A DNA stretch of 5,985 nt, taken from Burkholderiales bacterium (GTDB lineage: Bacteria; Pseudomonadota; Gammaproteobacteria; Burkholderiales; Burkholderiaceae_C). This document shows, one piece after another, positions 1-5,985 of this stretch (position 1 is its first letter; each line of letters opens with the position of its first letter). The notes beneath the pieces were generated by a model. That model did not search any database. It was not told the DNA's origin and saw nothing but the letters and a program-made list of their open reading frames with translations. The stretch spans positions 1-5,985 of the forward strand of contig JAABPT010000118.1 of NCBI GenBank assembly GCA_011391855.1. Reading direction: 5' to 3'. The position numbers and the translations under genes are program-made.

Positions 1-49
1 CTCTCTCGGTCAGGCGGAAGGCCTCGGCCGAATTGCCCAGCGTCTGCAT
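1..49 (-). CDS. Possible 5' end of a divergent gene, product unknown (partial)
   Basis: An ATG at 49-47 on the minus strand opens a frame that reads MQTLGNSAEAFRLTER and runs off the left edge without a stop. An in-frame TAA lies seven codons upstream, so translation of this frame must begin close to here or further in. Twelve of the 14 complete codons after the ATG end in G or C, as expected for a coding frame at this GC content. I do not recognise the protein family from 16 residues. The case against it is that no good Shine-Dalgarno sequence precedes the ATG, and only 14 bp separate it from the start of the peptidase gene at 64, which leaves almost no room for two divergent promoters. The true start could lie outside the window, or the frame could be fortuitous. 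Confidence 0.35.
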   Translation of the reverse strand, partial: MQTLGNSAEAFRLTER

Positions 50-63
50 CGAGCTGCCGATCG

Positions 64-2217
64 ATGCTTATCATGCCCCGCGTGCGCCACTGCTTGCCCC
101 TGCTCATGACCTTGCTCACCGCCGCCGCCGCCGCCGCGGCCCAGACCCCGACGCCGCCTGTGGCGCCGGTCGTCCCGCATGTCGTGCAGAGCCCGCACGG
201 CGACCGCGTCGACGAATACCACTGGCTGCGCGACGACGATCCGAAGGCCAAGCGGCCCGAGATCCTGCGCCATCTGGAAGCCGAGAACGCCTACACAGCG
301 GCGATGATGGCGCCCTTGCAGGCGCTGCAGGAACAACTGGTGGCCGAGATGCGCTCGCGCATCCAGGAGGACGAGGACACGCCGCCCGTCTACGACCAGG
401 GCTGGTGGTATTGGAGCGAGTTCAAGGCCGGCGCCGAATATCCGGTGCTGATGCGCCAGCGGGGCAAGCCCGAGCGGCCCGATGCGCGTGCGCCGCGCCA
501 GGTGGTGCTGGACCAGCCCGCGCTGGCCGCGGGCCAGGCCTATTACCGCGTCGGCTCCACGGCCGTCAGCCCGAATGGCGAGATCCTGGCCTGGACCGAG
601 GACACCGGCGGCCGCCGCATCCACACGCTGCGCTTTCGCAACCTGCGCACCGGACTGACCTATGCCGACGCGATTCCCGGCGTGCTGGAAGACCTGGCCT
701 GGGCCAACGACAACCGCACGCTGTTCTATGTGCGCCAGGACCCGGTCACGCTGCAGAGCGGGCCGGTGTGGCGCCACACGCTGGGCACCGACGCGGCGGC
801 CGACGTGATGGTGTTCGAGGAAGCCGACAAGACGCTGTTCGTCTCCGTGCACAACAGTGCCTCGCGCCGCTACGTGGTCATCACGGTCAGCGGTTTCGAC
901 ACCACCGAGACGCGCGTGGTGCCTGCTGACACTCCGCGCAGCCCCGTGCGCACGGTGCTGGCGCGGCGCGAGAAGGTGCGCCACACGGCCGACCATCTGC
1001 ACGGCCGCTGGGTCATCCGCACCAACGAAGGCGCGGTGAATTTCAAACTCGTCAGCGCGCCGCAGCGCGCGCCCGACGACCGCAGGCTATGGCGCACGCT
1101 GGTGCCGGGCCGAGAGCAAGCCACGCTGGAAGACTTCGTGCTGCTGCGGCGCGGCATCGCGGTGCAGGAACGCGTGGACGCCGACAGCCGCGTGCGCCTG
1201 CTGGCCGGTGGCCGCTGGCAGCCGGTGGCCGCCGCGCCGGCCAGCACGGTGGCACTGGGCGACAACCGCGACCCGCGTGCCGCGCACCTGCGCTACACCG
1301 TCACCTCGATGGTGCAGCCGCGCGCCACCTGGGACCTGCACCTGGCCAGCGGCCAGCGTGTGCTGCGCAAGGTGCAGCCCGTGCCCGGCTACGACGCCAG
1401 CCTGTACGCCACCGAACGGCTGTGGGCGCCAGCGCGCGACGGCCAGCGCATCCCGGTCACCGTGTCGTGGCGGCGCGACCGCGCGCGCGCCGACGGCACG
1501 GCACCACTGCTCGTCATCGGCTATGGGGCCTACGGCAGTTCCTACGACCCCGAGTTCTCGTCCAACCGGCCCAGCCTGCTGGACCGCGGCTTCGTCGTCG
1601 CTCTGGCGCACGTGCGCGGCGGCGCCGAACTCGGCCAGGGCTGGTACGAAGACGGCCGGCTGATGAACAAGAAGAACACCTTCAACGATTTCGTGGACGC
1701 CACCGAAGCGCTCGTGCGCACCGGCTGGGGCGCGCAGGACAAGGTCTTTGCCAGTGGCGGCTCGGCCGGTGGGTTGCTCATGGGCGTGGTGGCCAACGAG
1801 GCCGGTGCGCGTTACCGCGCCATCGTGCTCGACGTGCCCTTCGTCGACGCGGTGACGACGATGCTCGACGAGACGATCCCGCTCACCGCCAACGAATGGA
1901 CGCAGTGGGGCGACCCGCGGCAGAAGGCCGCGCACGACTACATGCTGTCGTATTCACCCTACGACAACATCCGCGCCCAGCCCTACCCGGCGATGCTGGT
2001 GCTGACCGGGTTGTGGGACTCGCAGGTGCAGTATTTCGAACCGGTGAAATACGTGGCCCGGCTGCGCGCGAAGAAGACCGACGCCCACCCGCTGCTGCTG
2101 CACGTGAATATGGACGCCGGCCACGGCGGCGCCTCGGGGCGCTTCGAGGTGCTGGGCGAGATCGCGCGCGAATATGCCTTCCTCGTCGACCAGGCTGGGC
2201 TGGCCGGGGACCGCTGA
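64..2217 (+). CDS. ptrB: Oligopeptidase B-type S9A serine peptidase, predicted exported
   Basis: This 717-residue protein belongs to the prolyl oligopeptidase family (S9A) and most resembles oligopeptidase B, which cleaves short peptides after basic residues. A short N-terminal segment with the family motif EYHWLRDDD is followed by a beta-propeller (about 105-450) and an alpha/beta-hydrolase domain (about 465-712). The nucleophile is Ser567 in GGSAGG, with Asp652 (GLWDSQV) and His687 (DAGHGG). Tyr487 in GYGAYG is the likely oxyanion-hole residue. Against the E. coli enzyme as I recall it, the catalytic domain aligns without gaps from the substrate-binding region to the His, at a constant offset of +35. 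At the two P1-binding glutamates (576/578 in enterobacterial enzymes) this protein has Glu611 and Thr613. At the P2 pair (460/462) it has Asp495 and Glu497. Residues 1-26 form a signal peptide: Arg6, Arg8 and His9, a Leu-rich core, then seven alanines before Gln27. Most characterised oligopeptidase B enzymes are cytoplasmic, so this one is probably periplasmic. ATG at 73 is an equally good start; neither has a strong ribosome site. The frame is open upstream to the window edge, but no homology is seen there. Confidence 0.94.
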   Translation: MLIMPRVRHCLPLLMTLLTAAAAAAAQTPTPPVAPVVPHVVQSPHGDRVDEYHWLRDDDPKAKRPEILRHLEAENAYTAAMMAPLQALQEQLVAEMRSRIQEDEDTPPVYDQGWWYWSEFKAGAEYPVLMRQRGKPERPDARAPRQVVLDQPALAAGQAYYRVGSTAVSPNGEILAWTEDTGGRRIHTLRFRNLRTGLTYADAIPGVLEDLAWANDNRTLFYVRQDPVTLQSGPVWRHTLGTDAAADVMVFEEADKTLFVSVHNSASRRYVVITVSGFDTTETRVVPADTPRSPVRTVLARREKVRHTADHLHGRWVIRTNEGAVNFKLVSAPQRAPDDRRLWRTLVPGREQATLEDFVLLRRGIAVQERVDADSRVRLLAGGRWQPVAAAPASTVALGDNRDPRAAHLRYTVTSMVQPRATWDLHLASGQRVLRKVQPVPGYDASLYATERLWAPARDGQRIPVTVSWRRDRARADGTAPLLVIGYGAYGSSYDPEFSSNRPSLLDRGFVVALAHVRGGAELGQGWYEDGRLMNKKNTFNDFVDATEALVRTGWGAQDKVFASGGSAGGLLMGVVANEAGARYRAIVLDVPFVDAVTTMLDETIPLTANEWTQWGDPRQKAAHDYMLSYSPYDNIRAQPYPAMLVLTGLWDSQVQYFEPVKYVARLRAKKTDAHPLLLHVNMDAGHGGASGRFEVLGEIAREYAFLVDQAGLAGDR
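121..141 (+). repeat. GCC triplet run encoding a seven-alanine tract
   Basis: Five perfect GCC codons are followed by GCG and GCC. They encode Ala20-Ala26 at the end of the predicted signal peptide of the oligopeptidase. The tract supplies the small residues that signal peptidase I requires. Short triplet runs can gain or lose units without shifting the frame, so the tract length may vary between strains; that is an inference. Confidence 0.7.
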
Positions 2218-2226
2218 ATGGGGCTT

Positions 2227-2290
2227 CTCCCTCTCCCGCAGGGCGGGAGAGGGCCGGGGTGAGGGTGGTCTCCCACGAGTGGGAGAGGGG
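2227..2290. repeat. Palindromic stem-loop repeat between convergent genes
   Basis: The 80 bp between the two convergent stop codons contain two inverted repeats. The first is a perfect 11-bp stem, CCCTCTCCCGC (2229-2239) and GCGGGAGAGGG (2243-2253), with a 3-nt loop. The second is an 8-bp inverted repeat, TCTCCCAC (2269-2276) and GTGGGAGA (2279-2286), with a 2-nt centre, so about 6-7 bp can pair in practice. The word GGGAGAGGG occurs at 2245-2253 and again at 2281-2289. The linker GGGGTGAGGG sits between the two stems. Elements of the form CCCTCTCCC...GGGAGAGGG with a CCCTCACCCC flank are familiar to me as dispersed intergenic repeats in GC-rich proteobacteria. No T-tract follows either stem on either strand, so these are not classical intrinsic terminators. 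They could still slow polymerase or protect 3' mRNA ends for both genes. Confidence 0.7.
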
Positions 2291-2297
2291 GCAAATC

Positions 2298-3371
2298 TCA
2301 GCGCGTGGCGCGCGCCGCCGCCACGGCGCGGCCGAGTTCGATGACCGCCAGCGCGTAGTAGCTGGATTGGTTGTAGCGCGTGACGGCGTAGAAATTCTGC
2401 GTTCCGGCCACATGGCTGGGGGCCTGGTCGCCGTTGTGCACCTGCACCAGGGCCAACGGGCCGGCGTGCGAGCGGCCCGCCTCATCCAGCACGGCGCCGC
2501 GTTCGGCAAACTGCGCGGCGCTGAAGGTGGGCAGGATGTCCGGGCCCAGCAGCAGCGCGCGGTCGGTGGCGTCCACCGGCACGGCCACTTCATAGTGCGT
2601 GGCCAGGCCCGGCCGCCAGCCGTGAACCTGCAGGTAGTTCGCCACGCTGCCCACCGCGTCGGCGGCGCTGGCCAGCAGGTCTACGTGGCCGTCGCCGTCG
2701 TGGTCCACGGCCCAGCGGTTGATGCTTCCGGGCATGAACTGCGGCAGGCCCATGGCACCGGCGAAAGAGCCCCTCACCGTCTGCGGATCGACGCCTTCGT
2801 GCGCGCACCACACGAAGAATTCCTCCAATTCGCCGCGGAAGAAGGCGCTGCGGTCACTGCGGCCGGCGGGGAAGTCGAAGGCCAGCGTCGCCAGCGCATC
2901 GATGATGCGGTAGTTGCCGGTGATCCGGCCGTAGAAGGTCTCCACGCCAATGACGCCCACCACCACCTCGGCCGGCACGCCGTAGCGCTGTTCGGCGCGC
3001 TGCAACGCCGACTCGTTGGCCTGCCAGAAGGCGACGCCGGCGTCGATGCGCTGCGGCTCGATGAAGCGCGCCCGGTAGGCGGCCCAGTTCTTGGCCGTGC
3101 CGGCCGGTGGCGGCATCACGAGTTTCTGCACGGCACCCACGCGGCGCGCCTGCGCCAGTTGCCCTGCCAGCCATTCCTGCGGCAAGCCGCGCCGTTCGGC
3201 CGCCTCGGCGGCGAAGCGACGGGCTTCGGGGTGGCCGGCGTAGCTCGGCGCCACCGCCGCGGCGCGCACCGACTTCTTGCCGTCCGGGCGCGGCGCGGCG
3301 GCGGCCGGCCAGGCCAAGGTGGCCGCGAGGACAACGACAAGGGCCGGGCGCCAGCACGCAAGCAGGGTCAT
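2298..3371 (-). CDS. mltB: Exported lytic murein transglycosylase B (MltB family)
   Basis: This 357-residue enzyme cleaves the beta-1,4 bond between N-acetylmuramic acid and N-acetylglucosamine in peptidoglycan, leaving a 1,6-anhydro end. The SLT_2/MltB domain spans about residues 42-345. The catalytic acid is Glu144 in VGVIGVETFYG. Other family landmarks are GNYRIIDALATLAFDFP (153-169), GAMGLPQFMPGSI (205-217), and the C-terminal NFYAVTRYNQSSYYALAV (326-343). A canonical EF-hand-like loop, DHDGDGHVDL (Asp223, Asp225, Asp227, Asp231), matches the calcium site known in E. coli MltB/Slt35. No separate peptidoglycan-binding domain follows. Residues 1-25 form a signal peptide ending in WPAAAA. 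LLAC at residues 3-6 is too close to the start to be a lipobox, so this looks like a soluble periplasmic protein rather than a lipoprotein. The start at 3371 lies 26 bp after the transglutaminase stop and lacks a strong ribosome site. It is chosen because it gives a clean signal peptide, and the upstream frame is only a shadow of tgpA. Probably co-transcribed with tgpA. Confidence 0.95.
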   Translation of the reverse strand: MTLLACWRPALVVVLAATLAWPAAAAPRPDGKKSVRAAAVAPSYAGHPEARRFAAEAAERRGLPQEWLAGQLAQARRVGAVQKLVMPPPAGTAKNWAAYRARFIEPQRIDAGVAFWQANESALQRAEQRYGVPAEVVVGVIGVETFYGRITGNYRIIDALATLAFDFPAGRSDRSAFFRGELEEFFVWCAHEGVDPQTVRGSFAGAMGLPQFMPGSINRWAVDHDGDGHVDLLASAADAVGSVANYLQVHGWRPGLATHYEVAVPVDATDRALLLGPDILPTFSAAQFAERGAVLDEAGRSHAGPLALVQVHNGDQAPSHVAGTQNFYAVTRYNQSSYYALAVIELGRAVAAARATR

Positions 3372-3397
3372 GCGCGGATTATCGGCAGCCGGCAACG

Positions 3398-5410
3398 CTA
3401 CCGGGCGGCGCCGCGCGCGGTGGCGCTGAAACGCCGCCACCACGACCGCAGCGACACCGTGCCGCCGGCATAACGCTCGCGGTCCAGCGCCTCCAGCAGG
3501 GCGGCCAGCGCTTCGCCGCGTGCGCCCATCGCGCCGCGCACCCGCTCGGCGCGCGTGCGCGGCGCATGGTGCGGGAGCACCGTCACCCCGAGCGCGGCCA
3601 GCCGCTGCTGCACGCGGCGCTGCAGGCGTTGCCAGGGGTCTTGGCGGCGGCGGTCCCACCAGGCCCAGCCGGCACCGGCCAGCGCGGCACTGCACAGCAG
3701 GCCGATCAGCAGCGTGGCCAGGTCCTGCCAGCTGGGTGACTCGAAGCCGAGTTGGCGCAACAGGTCGAACTGCTGGCCGCGCGAATAGTTCAGCACCCAC
3801 TGGTTCCAGCGGTTGTTCACCGACTCCCAGGCGTTGCGCAGAAGCAGCGCCAGCGCGGGGTCGATGGTGTCGAAGGCGCCGGCCACCAGCCCCGGCGGCG
3901 GCCGCAGGCTGAAGCTGCGCTGCACGCGGTCGGGGGCCACGGCCGAGGTCGGGTCGATGCGCACCCAGCCCGTGCCTGGTACCCAGTATTCGGCCCAGGC
4001 GTGGGCGTGGCGCTGGCGCACGATCCACCAGCCGTCCTGCGGTTCGGGGTCGGCGCCCTGGTAGCCGGTGACCACGCGCGCCGGCACGTCGAAGGCACGC
4101 ATCGCCACCACGAAGGCGGTGGCATAGTGCTCGCAGAAGCCCAGCTTGCGGTCGAGCCAGAATTCGTCGATGGCGTCGCGGCCGTATTCGCCGGGCTCCA
4201 GCGTGTAGGTGTAGCCGCCACGCCCGATATGCTGCAGCAGCGCCTGCGCCAGCGCGTGCGCGTCGGCTTGGGCGTACGCCGGCTGCGCGCGCAGGTTCGC
4301 CGCCCACTGCAGCATGCGCGGGTTGTAGCTGGCCGGCAACTGCACCAGGTCGCGCAGGCCCAGCACGTTGTCGCGCGGACCGTGGCGGTGGTCCAGCCAG
4401 GCCGAGGCCTGCACGCGCACACGCTCGCTCAGCGGACGGTCCACCTGCCACTGGCCGTCGGGCCGCAGCGTCAGCAGCCAGCCTTCGATGCGCGGTGCGC
4501 TGGTCTCGTCGTCGGGCGTCATCTCCAGCAGCGGCAGCAGCGGCAGCCGGCTGGGTTCCAGCGTCATCTCGTAGCGCAGCGGCGCGCCCTGCACGGCGAG
4601 TTCCAGCCGCGGCCGCAGTGTCACCGGGAAGGTGGAAGCCAGGCGGGTCCATTCGCGGCCGTCGAAGTCGGAAAGCACCGGCCCGCGCCAGTACATCTGC
4701 GCCGGTGCCGGGGAGGCGCCGGCAAAGCGCACACGGAAGGCGATGCTGTCGTCCTCGGCCAGCGAGGCCACGCCGCCCATGCGCAGGCTGCCCGAAAGTC
4801 CGGTGCGGCCGGTGGCGTCCTGCGGCAGGCCCCACAGCGGCCCGACGCGCGGGAACAGCACGAACAGCACCGCCATCAGCGGCACGCCCAAGGCGGCGGC
4901 GCGCGCCGCCACCCAGCCGGCCCGCATGAGCGGTGGCCGGCCGACCGGCATGTGCGCCAGCACCAGCGCCGTGAGCAAGCCCCACACCGCCACCAGCAGC
5001 CACAACCCGGTGCCCAGCGACTGCGAATACAGGAAGTGCGTGAGCACGAGGAAGAAGCCCAGGAACAGCACCACCAGCGCGTCGCGACGCGCCCGCAACT
5101 CCAGCGTCTTCAGCGACATCAGCACCACCAGCATGGTGATGCCCGCCTCCTTGCCCAGCAGCGTGCGCTCGGTCCACAGCGTGAGGCCGGCAGCCAGCAC
5201 CAGCAGCGCGGTGACGATCCAGCGGCTGGGCAGGGCGCCGCCGGTCCAGGCCAGGCGTGCGCGCCAGGCCAGCAGCGCCAGCGCCATGCCACCGCACCAC
5301 AGGGGCAGGTGCAGCAGGTGCGGCGCGATGGTCCAGCCGATGACGGCCAGGTGGAACAACGTGTCGCGCGTCTCGCGCGGCAGGTGGGTGAGGCGCTGGC
5401 GCAGGTTCAT
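3398..5410 (-). CDS. tgpA: TgpA-type membrane transglutaminase (DUF3488/transglutaminase core)
   Basis: This 670-residue inner-membrane protein has the TgpA layout. Six or seven N-terminal membrane helices lie within residues 19-186 (for example 64-80, 111-127 and 134-152), with the conserved DUF3488 stretch at about 82-130. A periplasmic portion (about 187-560) contains the transglutaminase core. A single helix follows at about 563-586, then a basic cytoplasmic tail resembling DUF4129. The papain-like triad is intact: Cys426 in GFCEHYA, His470 in RHAHAWAEYW and Asp486 in RIDPTSA. The Cys-His and His-Asp spacings of 44 and 16 match the triad of Pseudomonas aeruginosa TgpA (Cys404, His448, Asp464). 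That protein is reported as essential for viability, with its substrate unknown. ATG at 5410 is chosen because MNLRQRL starts the family-like sequence. The in-frame start at 5599 would overlap the DUF58 gene and read its shadow. The gap to the DUF58 stop is 22 bp, with only a weak GAGA-type ribosome site. The exact reaction, whether cross-linking, hydrolysis or proteolysis, cannot be told from sequence. Confidence 0.94.
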   Translation of the reverse strand: MNLRQRLTHLPRETRDTLFHLAVIGWTIAPHLLHLPLWCGGMALALLAWRARLAWTGGALPSRWIVTALLVLAAGLTLWTERTLLGKEAGITMLVVLMSLKTLELRARRDALVVLFLGFFLVLTHFLYSQSLGTGLWLLVAVWGLLTALVLAHMPVGRPPLMRAGWVAARAAALGVPLMAVLFVLFPRVGPLWGLPQDATGRTGLSGSLRMGGVASLAEDDSIAFRVRFAGASPAPAQMYWRGPVLSDFDGREWTRLASTFPVTLRPRLELAVQGAPLRYEMTLEPSRLPLLPLLEMTPDDETSAPRIEGWLLTLRPDGQWQVDRPLSERVRVQASAWLDHRHGPRDNVLGLRDLVQLPASYNPRMLQWAANLRAQPAYAQADAHALAQALLQHIGRGGYTYTLEPGEYGRDAIDEFWLDRKLGFCEHYATAFVVAMRAFDVPARVVTGYQGADPEPQDGWWIVRQRHAHAWAEYWVPGTGWVRIDPTSAVAPDRVQRSFSLRPPPGLVAGAFDTIDPALALLLRNAWESVNNRWNQWVLNYSRGQQFDLLRQLGFESPSWQDLATLLIGLLCSAALAGAGWAWWDRRRQDPWQRLQRRVQQRLAALGVTVLPHHAPRTRAERVRGAMGARGEALAALLEALDRERYAGGTVSLRSWWRRFSATARGAAR

Positions 5411-5432
5411 CGCCGGTGTCTCGTCGCCACGC

Positions 5433-5985
5433 TCAGCGCCACAGCGCCAGCAGTTCCAGCGCGGCGCGCCGGTGGGTGTCGCCCTGGCCGGGGGGCAGCG
5501 TGTGGCCGGGCAGGCGCAGGCCGCAGTCCAGGCCTTCGTGTTCGGCCAGCAGCACCCAGGCGGCCAGGCGCGACAGGCGCTGCTCGGTGTCGGCGGCATG
5601 GCCGTCGGCCCAGTCCAGCCACAGTTCGCGGCTGGCGCTGCCGGTGGTCTCGCGGCTCACCAGTTCACCGCTGCGCGCCACCTTCTTCCAGGCCACCTGG
5701 CGCATGCTGTCGCCGCGACGCCAGGGGCGCACGCCGTCGAGTTCACCGCCGGCGCTGCGCTGGCCGCCGCGTTCTTCGCTGCCGGCCGCGGCGGCTGCGG
5801 GCAGCGGTGGCGGCGGCTGCTCGGGCCGCGGCCAGGCCAGTACGCGCGCCGCCGGCCGCCACACCGTCCAGGCGCGGAAAAGTCCGAACGGGAACACCGT
5901 CTCCACCACCAGCGCCGGCACCGCATGCCAGCCGCGCCTTGCCGGCACCAGGCTCAGGTGCGCGCTGGCCTGGCCGCCGGCCGGC
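5433..5985 (-). CDS. DUF58 domain protein, C-terminal part (5' end outside window)
   Basis: The last 183 residues of a DUF58-family protein are visible, and the frame is open to the right edge. The motifs VETVFPFGLFRAW and WPRPE, followed by GDSMRQVAWKKVARSGELVSRE and then ELWLDW, are the conserved core of the family. The visible part ends with a helical segment closing on LELLALWR. Family members are usually about 300-450 residues with one or two N-terminal membrane helices, so roughly half is missing here. A GTG at 5948 is in frame but is not the start, because family-like sequence continues upstream of it (SAHLSLVPARRGWH). DUF58 proteins have a von Willebrand factor A-like fold. They are typically encoded beside a MoxR AAA ATPase and a transglutaminase, where they are thought to act in envelope assembly or as chaperone adaptors; no enzymatic activity is established. 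The 22-bp gap to tgpA supports co-transcription. Confidence 0.9.
   Translation of the reverse strand, partial: PAGGQASAHLSLVPARRGWHAVPALVVETVFPFGLFRAWTVWRPAARVLAWPRPEQPPPPLPAAAAAGSEERGGQRSAGGELDGVRPWRRGDSMRQVAWKKVARSGELVSRETTGSASRELWLDWADGHAADTEQRLSRLAAWVLLAEHEGLDCGLRLPGHTLPPGQGDTHRRAALELLALWR

Noticed and set aside
10..1002. A 330-codon minus-strand frame opposite the peptidase gene.
   Set aside because: It is antisense to a well-supported gene, His/Arg/Gly-rich, and has no recognisable domain.
2227..2290. Classical Rho-independent terminators or a CRISPR-like repeat.
   Set aside because: Neither stem is followed by a T-tract on either strand, and there are no regularly spaced direct repeats with unique spacers.
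3354..3365. A possible lipobox LLAC at residues 3-6 of MltB.
   Set aside because: The Cys is at residue 6, with no hydrophobic segment before it. The hydrophobic core follows it and ends in an alanine-rich signal peptidase I type region.
1089..3473. A 794-codon plus-strand frame spanning the end of the peptidase, the repeat and antisense mltB.
   Set aside because: It crosses two genes and an intergenic repeat, has Arg/Ala-rich composition and no family motifs. It is a by-product of high GC.
2298..5300. A 1000-codon open frame on the minus strand that fuses a long N-terminal part to MltB.
   Set aside because: Only its last 357 codons are MltB. The preceding 643 codons are the alternative frame of tgpA, with Ala/Arg/Gly/Pro-rich low-complexity sequence. 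The frame stays open only because stop codons are rare at this GC content. No slippery site was seen that would suggest a TgpA-MltB frameshift product.
5411..5599. An N-terminal extension of the transglutaminase starting at 5599.
   Set aside because: The extra 63 residues are a Cys/Pro/Trp-rich shadow of the DUF58 C-terminus, and the family-like sequence starts at 5410.

Overview
The window is very GC-rich, with G/C at most third codon positions. Its gene order is typical of a betaproteobacterium, most likely Burkholderiales (Comamonadaceae or a Rubrivivax/Leptothrix-type relative). The assignment to lineage is inferred from composition, gene content and synteny, because no rRNA or other marker is present. 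There are no CRISPR arrays, tRNAs, insertion sequences or phage genes. This looks like ordinary chromosomal backbone.

Layout. Positions 1-49 hold what may be the first 16 codons of a gene on the minus strand that leaves the window. Positions 64-2217 (+) encode an exported oligopeptidase B-type serine peptidase (S9A) with a complete Ser-Asp-His triad. Positions 2218-2297 separate two convergent genes and are filled by a palindromic, stem-loop-rich repeat. The minus strand from the right edge down to 2298 then carries three genes in one direction, separated by gaps of 22 and 26 bp. They are the C-terminal half of a DUF58 protein (5985-5433), a TgpA-type membrane transglutaminase (5410-3398) and an exported MltB-family lytic transglycosylase (3371-2298).

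How they may work together. DUF58 and TgpA-type transglutaminases are a well-known pair, usually preceded by a MoxR AAA ATPase, which is probably just beyond the right edge. The mltB gene appended to this unit adds a peptidoglycan-cleaving enzyme. This supports a role for the whole unit in the cell envelope. The peptidase gene is transcribed towards this operon and shares no visible pathway with it beyond its own likely periplasmic location.

I found no convincing undescribed system. The points worth a second look are the TgpA-MltB linkage, the altered P1-binding pair and export signal of the oligopeptidase B, and the palindromic repeat between the convergent genes. Several very long open frames overlap the real genes. 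They are by-products of the high GC content, and one of them fuses mltB to a shadow frame of tgpA.
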